From: Tethya wilhelma
Lineage: Eukaryota > Porifera > Demospongiae > Tethyida > Tethyidae
Assembly (NCBI GenBank): GCA_964030475.1
Contig: CAXIPT010000001.1
Coordinates: 5,135,652-5,199,651, forward strand
Reading direction: 5' to 3'
DNA: 64,000 nt
In this document: piece by piece, positions 55,423 through 64,000 of the stretch
Layout of the letters: the number at the start of each line of letters is the position of its first letter
Numbering within the stretch: the first letter of the stretch is position 1
Program-made: the position numbers and the translations under genes
The notes under the pieces: generated by a model
The model's input: only the letters and a program-made list of their open reading frames with translations
Database searches by the model: none
What the model was told of the DNA's origin: nothing

Positions 55423-55564
55423 CCCTTTGTAACAAACTCTTATTACAGCTCTGTGACTGTATTCTGTTTGTACACTATATGTATATATATTTTTTATTTT
55501 TATAACTTAATTGCTTAGCTCGTAATCTACTTCATTCCTTAATAATTAGTTATCTTGCCCTAAA

Positions 55565-55870
55565 ATAATTATTATTCCTCAAGGGAATTCAGATCGATAG
55601 GCACACTTTCAATCATGTGTACATGCGCATGTTACATGTTATAGGTACATGCGGATGCTAAATGTTATGGGTATATGCGCATGTTGCAAGTTGAATGTTA
55701 TATATAGGCACATGTGCATGTTGAATGTTATCATCAGTCAACTTTAGCTTACCCAAACCTCGCTCAGGCTCGCCCCACCCATGCTTTGCATGTGCCTAGT
55801 TATTCCTTAAGGGAATTCAGATGGATAGGCACACAGACAATCACATTCACGCTGGTATTTCAAGGATTAA
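55565..55870. repeat. Minisatellite of catgcgcatgtt units flanked by a direct repeat
   Basis: Units of about 35 bp (catgcgcatgttacatgtta and variants) repeat about four times between 55620 and 55732. The flanking word aagggaattcagatngatag occurs at about 55582 and 55809. The surrounding 55423-56504 has no credible gene; the open frame at 55714-56028 shows no family features. Confidence 0.7.
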
Positions 55871-56504
55871 GCCTCGGCGCGTGCGTAGCACGTGCGGAGG
55901 ATTATGGTAGTCGTTTTGTCTGTCTGTTCCATCGAAATCTCAAGAAGGGCAGCTCTATCGACAAAATTGATGGCATAGATGGACATGGAATACTTAGGTA
56001 TTGTCAGATAGCTATTGAGTATGCCTGAACTACACAATCAGTAACTCAGCTCATCATAGCTAGATACCAGTGCAGGACAATATATTTATCAGTGATAGTC
56101 CACTTGAAGGCTATGCAGCCTGCAGATGCAGAGCGAGTATTTCAATCTACAACTTGATCATATAGTCTGTGTCTTGTGCTCCTTCATCCCAGAGTTATAT
56201 GGCTAATTATAACTTGTGGGCCTATGCTTGTCCTTCATCCCCTGGTTCCCTTGATTTTGGAGCCTGGGGACTGGGCCCGGCTAAGTTTGACTCTTGATAC
56301 ACCCGCAGCATATAAATACATGTAGCTACATATGATAATCTATTTTATACCGTAACAGCGTATGTGTGTTAAGTGTGTTACTAGTTGAGTGTGCTGAGGC
56401 TTGTGCACCAACGGTGCCTTCATTATTATTGCACCAATATGATACATGAAACAGTACACAGTTTTTAAACAATAAAAATAGAAGTAATAATTCTATGTTT
56501 CTCT

Positions 56505-59500
56505 CTATCCTTTCCCTTTGTTTCCCCACATCCCTGCCTTGGTGTGGAAATAGTGAACAAGTCCTGGATACCGTATTCTGAATGCTTCATATCCTTTTGA
56601 TACAGCTCTAAACACCCACACAAACACATTATAGAGACAATAGCAAACAAAAATAAAAAAAAAACGACACACACATAATATATAATTTTGTGAGTCTAAA
56701 GACTTTCTACACTGCACTCACTTGTCAAGAATGTCCCAGTCTTCTCCTCCCCATTTGTTGGTGTACTTCCTTACGTTGAACCCTCCAAAGTTTGTCCAGT
56801 CACTCTTGTACATCCCAAACAGACCATAGGTGAGAGTCTCCCAGAATCCATTGTAGTTGATCTCTGTGTAACCTTTGTTCAGCCGAAAGAAGAATGGAGT
56901 GAAACCCATCTTGCCTTTGACAGTATGCTGGAGGAGGGAAAAACATAAAACAAAAAACATAATTATCATGATTCACAATGGTCAAGGTATATTATACAAG
57001 CCTTGGTGATCATGCACTAGCTGGCTTACCCTTCTAGTGTATTCTACAAATCCTGGAGGCATTGTCAAGTGCATATCAATGGTCATTACAATACTATCAG
57101 GATCCTGTGATGATATAATGTGTTAGAAAATAATCACTGTCAATGTAAGCAGTGTGATTGAAAACCTTACTGTAACATAACATAATTATCATGATTCACA
57201 ATGGTCAAGGTATATTATACAAGCCTTGGTGATCATGCACTAGCTGGCTTACCCTTCTAGTGTATTCTACAAATCCTGGAGGCATTGTCAAGTGCATATC
57301 AATGGTCATTACAATACTATCAGGATCCTGTGATGATATAATGTGTTAGAAAATAATCACTGTCAATGTAAGCAGTGTGATTGAAAACCTTACTGTAACA
57401 TAGTCAACACCAGCCTGTAGTCCACCACTGCGCGAGAAGGGGCCTGTCTTGTGTATAACATGCCATCTAGCGTGAGTGTTTGAATTGTGACATTCTAAAA
57501 TACCTAACAGTATTAGTACACATACCTCTTCACAGAAGACTTCTTCAGTTCTTCCTCCACATCTAAATCCTGACTTTCATAGTCAACAATAATGAGTTGG
57601 AAATGGTCATCATGAGTGTGCTCATATATCTGAGTGAGAGAGAACAAAGAACTTTCTACTCTAAAGCTACCCTGCAGAGATAATAACAGATGCGTCTTAC
57701 TTGTTCCACATTGTGAATGAGATGCTTGACCCACCATCCTAAGTTCTTTACTGTGAAGGGAAAACACACATAATTATATCAAATCTACTTCCAAACACAA
57801 GTCCATACCCATAACAATTGTTACTGAATACCAACTCTTTTCCATACACTTATTGCTACAAGAAAGTCGTCATACTCACATGATACAACCAAATGAACAT
57901 CAACGTTTTTGGTCCACTGAAAGTTTGATGTATGACACAGTCTGTCAGGGCTACCAGAGAGATCAAGATAAACGTACTCCGATGTGTGGACCAACTCATT
58001 CCTCGGTTGTGTCAATTGGACATCAACCTCTAACAGAAATCGACTACCATCTTTCGCTCCTTTGTTCACTGTCTCCTCAAGGTATCTCAGACTCTTCACT
58101 TCTCCTTCATAGTTGCCATTAGCGTTGAAGGCTTCGGTGTAGAGTGCTAGGACTCTATCTGCCATCTACATCAGAAGGAATAGGTTATAAGTGTGACTAT
58201 CAATGGATAGTCTGGGGGTACTTATGCTAAGTAGCTTCATAAACCAGGCCCTCTCTGTGTGCTTTACATTGCCAAGCACGGCATAACTAGCTAACTAACT
58301 ACAGCTAAGCATAGGCCATAGCGGGGAAGGCCTGGTTTACGAGGCTACATGCTGAGCTCACCTTTTTATCAATGACTGGGTTTCCCTTATCTGGTTTGTG
58401 CCAGTTGTTGAACCATGTCTCATCTTTAGGGTACACCTTGCTCTCGTGGACCTTGTAGATACCCGTGTATGGTTTAATGCGGCGAACTTGAACATACTGT
58501 GCATGGAATTCACAGGTCGGTAGGACGTCAAGATCGGTGACTAAAGGGAGATTAGTACGACATTGTGTACTGTTAAAGCATGCAGGCAAGTAAAGAACAT
58601 TAATGAATACAAACCTTCATAAACTGTGTCACCGATGTAATGGACTCTATGGTGTTGCTGTAGCTGGCTGCTAGGAAGGGGTTTCCTCAAAATACCAGAC
58701 AATGCCCCTTCAACAAAATGGTTCTCACTGTCCACTGCAAGTGCATGTTTGGTATAATTATTATATAGTTGTAGGTGGCTCATTGATAGTAGCCTACATT
58801 TGACAGCCATAGCAAAATGATTGGATTCAATTGTCTGAAATTCATTCTTCTGTGGCATCTTCCACTGCAAGAAGCAAGGAGAGACACTTCATAAATATAT
58901 AGCTATGGGCATTCTTTCATGCCACTCTGGTAAGTTATAGTGATACCTTGACCTCCACATCAGCATAGCCTTCATAGGCTTTCTCCAAGAACTCGAAGTA
59001 ATGTACGTGAGAATCCATCCTGAACATAACATGCATAGTACATGTGTCATGGTACAATGCATGTACAACAAAGGTTTCCGATAGGTGTATGGTTACACAA
59101 TGATTTGTACACACACACACAATAATTAATAACAAACAACACCTATTTTACCTCATCACGTCACTCTCAGCATGCTTGTTGGTCGGCACTCTAGGATTGG
59201 GACGATCCTGTGACACATAGTGACATCTCACAGTGGTTACCAAGCAACACAAATTTACTATGTGAGTCATCGAGCACATACCGGGTCTTTGTACTCCAAT
59301 ACCAGCACCTTGTGGAGGTTGAGAGGATCGGCATCAGTGCTAACCCACAACTCAGCAGAGCAAGCAGCCGTCATCTTAGTCATTTCAATACTGAAAGAGT
59401 ACTCTCCTATAATACAAGGTCACGCATCAGGGATGACAAAGACAACAATGCCCCCATAATAAACTATGTAATAAACCATACCAACCTGTAGTTGGGGGGA

Positions 59501-60787
59501 TGAAGTAGCCATAAATCTTGTGGCCATACTTTCCAAGCACATCTTGAGGGTCTGCTTCATCGAAGAAGATGTGGAGGGTGTCAGTTGTTTTTCTTACCTA
59601 CCAAGTGTGAGTATTGGGAGATGTTCACACACATGCACATGCATGCATATAAAGAAGGGTGTACTCGGGCAAATTTAAAATCACCAATAATGCTAATAAT
59701 ACTATGGTATTAACTACTAACATCAGGTTCATTAGGAAATGCTGGATGTATTCTCAAGTCGTCCACATTGAATCCAACAATCCACTTCCACACATCCAAG
59801 TTCAAATGTCCAGCCATCTACGGAGGAAATGAGATAGAATCCAGGTTTCACAATAATAAAAAACTTGGTATAAATTCCTACAAAATATAGCTACGTACAT
59901 CCTTATCATAAACATAATCAGTTCCATCTTTGCTGTCTGGCACTGGAACTTCAGCTTCATCACTGTCCTTTGCTACGTTAGTTTGTTCCTCATTGTCTTC
60001 TTCCATTAAATCTGATTCCCCTAAATTGTCCTCATCTTTTACTCTATTACTAAGTACTGGTGTGTCTTTGTTTGGATCTACTTGTACATTGATTGGATGT
60101 GTGATGACTGGAGGTGGATTAAAAGTCTGAAGATTTTCAAATATACTGTTTCTTGCTAAAGGAATGATTGTTACAGAGTTATTACTTGCTGTGATGTGAT
60201 GTATATAGAGTGTGATGTGTGTGTCAGAGAAATTAAAATTAATCTACAAGTAACAGAGCATGCTGGATCAATGGGTTGGCTGATGGGACATACTGCATAG
60301 GGCATTTTTGTTTTGCAGGAAGCAATTTTCGTATATTTCAAGGATTTAGGGGCAATCCTTGAAAATAAAAATCACAAATTTTGCTGTGTAGTGCTATTGC
60401 AATGGTGAGCAAGATAATCCATGAAAAAAAGCCTATTGTTAACAAATCTATGAAATTTGCTTCCCTTGAAAAAAAAGCCATGTATGTACGAAAATGGCCA
60501 TATGGGGAGGGGGATAGATGGATGTACATAAATCTATAGTGTATGTGACATTTAGTTTGAAAAACACTACATGTCTCACTACAGAACAATCCCACTCCTT
60601 CTTTCCCTACCAGCATAGATACTGTGTATAATATCTTCATGCTGCCAGTTGTCAACATGGGTATGCATTAATTAGAAACTGTCTGTGTGACAAACTTACG
60701 TCCTACGTAGAGATAAATCACAGTAAGAATTACAATCAACACTCCAGCGGCTGCTACTAACTTTTTCGACTGTTTAGAAAATAGCAT
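56505..60787 (-). CDS. PA14-containing beta-1,4-N-acetylgalactosaminyltransferase, B4GALNT3/4-like
   Basis: B4GALNT3/4 transfer GalNAc to terminal GlcNAc (LacdiNAc) in the Golgi. The gene has about fourteen short exons. Exon 1 (60700-60787) encodes MLFSKQSKK and a hydrophobic signal anchor, a type II membrane topology. Next come an acidic stem (59899-60155) and a PA14-like domain (LNLDVWKWIVG, YGHKIYGYFIPPTTGEYSF, KVLVLEYKDP, YFEFLEKAYEGYADVEVKW). The catalytic part has QLIIVDYESQD, GPFSRSGGLQAGVDYV, the metal-site exon DPDSIVMTIDMHLTMP, NGFWETLTYGLFGMYKSD, FGGFN, WGGEDWDILD, and ends FHTKAGMWG. These blocks match B4GALNT3/4 rather than the chondroitin GalNAc transferases. The exon DPDSIVMT... 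is present twice (57030-57104 and 57253-57327). Confidence 0.85.
56958..57403. repeat. 223-bp direct tandem duplication containing a coding exon
   Basis: 56958-57180 and 57181-57403 read as the same sequence with no difference I can find. Each copy holds one complete 75-bp exon with both splice sites. Confidence 0.92.
58232..58346. mobile_element. MITE of the TAGCCTCGTACCCAGGC family
   Basis: Starts tagcttcataaaccaggccc and ends ggcctggtttacgaggcta, with the ends pairing as inverted repeats, inside an intron of the B4GALNT-like gene. Confidence 0.7.
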
Positions 60788-61074
60788 TTTGATGATTCTG
60801 TCTCAATTATGTAGAGAACAACAGGACTCGAATTTGACGGGGGGTGTGACTCGCGCAGTGCACTACGTGCGTGCTGGATCATGGATCGATCCGCAGCCGC
60901 GCGCGGGCGCCCGGGCATGGCAGTGGGGCGCGCGAAAGAGTCAGAATAGAAGTGAATATTCAAATATCCTTATAATAATTATCACAAAGATTTGAGGAGT
61001 GAAATTTAGGATGACTAAGTCTACAGTACAAATGTTATCATTGATTTACTGAAGAAAAAAGTTAATAGCCAATT
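60788..61074. other. Intergenic stretch with GC-rich promoter-like patch
   Basis: 287 bp upstream of the glycosyltransferase. 60840-60945 is strongly GC- and CpG-rich (ccgcgcgcgggcgcccgggc), unlike its surroundings, and is probably the promoter of that gene. Confidence 0.5.
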
Positions 61075-62924
61075 CTAATGAGAGCGTTTCTTTGATTTCT
61101 TTTTCTCGATGACCTTGTTGATAGCCTGGAGTTCTTGAAGCAACTTCTCTTTGCGACTGAGAGACTGACTGATTTGATCAGATTTCTCACGAGATCTGCT
61201 GCGTCTTGATTCCTATAACATACAGGAGAAATTCATACATGATAGAACCCCTAAACAACTTGAAGAAAAAGTATCCCCATGCACACACCTCATCCTTTCT
61301 CCTCTCCTTCTCTTTGCGATGACCCTCATGTCTGCTACTCCTTGCACTCTTACTTCGAGACACCTGAACCTCTTCACTCGACTCAGAACTTGACGTCTGG
61401 TAATCGGCAGCCGGCGTCACACTTCGGCTGGCATCTTCGGAGCTCCCTCTGCGTCTGAACATGTCCCTCTCACCAAACTCGTCATGCCAAGGGGGCCTAC
61501 CACCGTCTTGATGATGGTAGCCACGTCTGGGGTGAAATGGCTCGCCCCAGCTCGGAAGAGGAGGAGGAGCGCCCGGTGGTGTGCGTGGACGCCTACTGTG
61601 ATAAGGATCCATGCCCCTCGACATGAACGGTGGACCTTTTCCTGGAGGAGGTATCCTTTCACGTCTCATTCTCATCTCTTCGTACTCCATTCTCTTGCTG
61701 ATGTCTCGGCCGAATTGATCCGTTTGAGGTGGAGAGGGTGGGCGGTGATGATGAGGGGGGAAGGGTGAATGGTGATGGTGGGGAGGGGAGTGGGGGTGAT
61801 GTCTGTGAGAGTGTGGGGGTGGGAAGGGTGGATCGTCCATGAAATGTGGAGGAGGTCTCATGGAATGAGGATGATGATGAGGATGATGAGTGGGGCGTCC
61901 ATGAAGTGGCCATCTGTCGTGGTCATCCATTGGAGGGAACGGGGGGTGGTGGTGATGAGAAGGAGGGTAGTAGTCATTGCGTAGGGCTCTGGGGTCCTCC
62001 TGTGTGTGGGTGTATGTACAGAGCAATGGTTAAATACAACAACACAGGTTAGTGTAGTGAGCGTAGACCTATAGGCTGAACTAAACACAAGTATAATATT
62101 TATATGATGCACACTTACAACAGAGGATGATGATTCAGTAGAAAGGAGTCTCTTGGACTTTTTTGAGCTCTTTTTCTTCTTCTTTGTGTCTTCCTCGGAG
62201 AGTTCGGCAGTATGCTTGGCCTTCTTTTTCTTCGTAGATGAGCGTCCCTTGCTCTTGTCTTTCTTCGATGCCACCCCAGACTCCTTGTCACTTGGTTCCT
62301 CTTCCACAGGTGACTCATCAGACCCAGGACTAGCAGGATCATCATCACCACTACTAACATCTCTTTTAGCCTTTTTAGAAGACTTTTGTGGTTTTCTAGA
62401 GAAAGAAATATATTATGAACTGCAACATAGACAATGTGGATTTGATGCTAACTTTTTATGCTTCCTTTTCTTAGTTGTGATTGTCTCCTCATCATCAGAG
62501 GGGCTCCCCTCATCTGATGAAGACTGCTGTTGGCTAGACGGAGGCTGCTTTTGAGGCGACTTTTGTTTTTCCTTTTTCGACTTCTTTTTGGGCTTTGCCA
62601 CTTCATCTGCAGATGAGCTAGACTCTGCTGAACTATCTTGTTCAACCTATATAATATTATGTAAAATACGTTAGCATATCATACATAGAAGCTAGCTGCT
62701 ACTATATTAAAAATGAACACAATTGTACCTTTTCCTTCTTCTTTTTCTTCTTTCCTTTACTCTTACGAGAGATCTCTCTAGCCCATGGGTCAGTCCATTC
62801 CTCAGCAGCCACCTTGCGGCGCTTTTTCTTCTTGGGTTCATTTCCACCTTCCTCACTCTCATCACTACTGGCTTCTTCATCACCATCTTTCTTCTGTGAG
62901 TGAGACAATAGGTGGATCAGCATG

Positions 62925-62990
<66 letters not shown>

Positions 62991-64000
62991 TCAAGTGCAA
63001 AGCAAATTTGATAGGATAGCTGATATAGGTACATAGCCTCGTACCCAGGCTCTCCCCTTCGATCTTTCCTTACTATTAGTGTAAGGTCAAAGGAGAGAGC
63101 CTGGGTACGAGGCTAATAGGTACATGTTGGCTACAGTTGACCACACAAACATTGTACATTATTATATGTAAATACTAATGTTTTCAAGTGTTGCTCATTC
63201 ACCTTCTTGAGTTTTTCTCTCAAGTCATCTTTGTCCTCATCACTGCTCCACGTGGTGACTGTCCTCAGTCTCAACCAGCCTTCAGACTCCTCTGCCACTT
63301 CCGAGGCCTTCTATTGGGGGGAAGGGATGTGAATACAATCAAATGGACTGAGCATTGTGATGAATCCCTTACTCCAAACGGAGAATAAGGTGGTATATTC
63401 ATTGGTGGGATATCATGAGGGTGTCTATCAAGAGGATGATGAAAGGGAGGTCCCCTTGAGCTACCACCATGAGGGCCAAATCTATGCATATGTCCCATTG
63501 GCATTCCAGGAGGTCCTATGTGAGGGGGTCCATCAAGATGACCTAGGATTGGTGTATGAATAGCCCATAGCCTTACCAGAACAAACACACAATCACAAGC
63601 ATGATGATAGCCACACAATCGTACCATGAACGTAAGGTCCATGAGGAGAAAAGCGAGGGTTCGGACCGTGTGATGGTGGTCCCATGTATGGCCCACCTCC
63701 TCCTGGAGGCACCATGTGAGCTCCTCTGTGGGGCATACTGAGTCGCTCGTGAGTAGGGAGCCTAGACCGTTCCTTGAATTCAGCAGGATCTTCGTACATG
63801 AACCTACAGCTATCTCCCCAGGAGCACTTGCCTGGCACAGAAAAGGAATCAGAAAATTGACAATAATAGTATGTTCTTAACACAAAATTAAGTAAGTGTC
63901 ACTAACCGTTCAAAAAGTGTCTACAAACTGTTGGGATTTTGTCATGAGGCCCTCCTCCACCATGCACACCTCCTGGTCCACTGTCTTTGCCTGAGTGGTA
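61075..64000 (-). CDS. ZC3H18: ZC3H18-like CCCH zinc-finger protein (5' part beyond the right edge)
   Basis: ZC3H18 is a nuclear protein linking the cap-binding complex to RNA export and the exosome. Near the right edge a CCCH finger reads CRHFLN, then (after an intron) KCSWGDSCRF, close to the ZC3H18 finger CRYFRLGKCTWGSSCRF. A Pro/Gly/His-rich region follows, then Lys/Ser-rich low-complexity exons, the segment EEWTDPWAREISRKSKGKK (compare the human ADEWKDPWRR segment), more Ser/Arg and His-rich exons, and the final helix LSRKEKLLQELQAINKVIEK, which matches the human C-terminus RREELLKQLKAVEDAI. It ends at TAG 61075-61077. Most open frames on the opposite strand are composition artefacts. 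Exon borders in the low-complexity part are less certain. Confidence 0.8.
62927..62989. repeat. (GT)n microsatellite
   Basis: About 31 GT units on the plus strand in an intron of the ZC3H18-like gene, directly after the acceptor side of the EEWTDPW exon. Confidence 0.95.
63034..63115. mobile_element. 82-bp minimal foldback of the TAGCCTCGTACCCAGGC family
   Basis: It starts tagcctcgtacccaggctct and ends with the exact complement agagcctgggtacgaggcta. The arms pair over about 25 bp with a short loop. It is the cleanest copy in the window and defines the family end sequence. Confidence 0.85.

Noticed and set aside
61484..62052. Several plus-strand open frames rich in Met/Val/Trp
   Set aside because: They are antisense to the His/Pro-rich exon of the ZC3H18-like gene and arise from its biased composition.
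1..64000. rRNA, tRNA or viral genes
   Set aside because: I looked for conserved rRNA blocks, tRNA-like cloverleaf boxes and viral protein motifs and saw none; a covariance-model scan would be needed to exclude small RNAs.

Overview
The window is nuclear DNA from an invertebrate animal. A demosponge is my best guess: the genes are animal families (CYLD, HOIL-1/SHARPIN, PIGU, ZC3H18, B4GALNT3/4), introns are mostly 50-300 bp, intergenic spacers are short, and small foldback transposons and (CA)n tracts are frequent. I cannot name the species from sequence alone. Two single N bases (9634 and 54635) sit inside CA repeats.

Left part (1-26 kb): a locus duplicated in tandem and in inverted orientation. 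It holds three copies of PIGU (one intact at 19315-21708, two decayed) and several related protein kinases, each with a different N-terminal module taken from linear-ubiquitin regulators. 4412-7396 encodes a SPATA2-like PUB domain plus kinase. 10295-12519 encodes a CYLD-like N-terminus with one CAP-Gly domain plus kinase; its sister at 2028-4196 is a pseudogene. 12712-18538 encodes the whole CYLD N-terminal half (three CAP-Gly-type modules) spliced in frame to a kinase. A bona fide CYLD deubiquitinase follows at 21906-25941, head to head with PIGU.

Middle (26-47 kb): a FAD amine oxidase, a second divergent CYLD (29039-32060), an intronless ankyrin-ROC-death-domain protein, a DDX28-like DEAD-box helicase, two ALDH1/2-type aldehyde dehydrogenases (one cytosolic, one with a likely mitochondrial presequence), and a HOIL-1 orthologue (41521-46914). 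The HOIL-1 gene also carries a putative SHARPIN-like PH domain, so it looks like an ancestral SHARPIN plus HOIL-1 composite.

Right part (47-64 kb): three tandem mitochondrial-clan cytochrome P450 genes with ten exons each, a PA14-bearing B4GALNT3/4-like glycosyltransferase (with a perfect-looking 223-bp duplication of one catalytic exon), and the 3' part of a ZC3H18-like CCCH zinc-finger gene running off the right edge.

Functionally, the striking theme is linear (Met1) ubiquitin and NF-kB signalling. CYLD cuts Met1/Lys63 chains, SPATA2-type PUB domains bind the CYLD catalytic domain in vertebrates, and HOIL-1/SHARPIN are subunits of the chain-building complex LUBAC. All of these modules occur within 47 kb, several fused to kinase domains in architectures I do not know from vertebrates.
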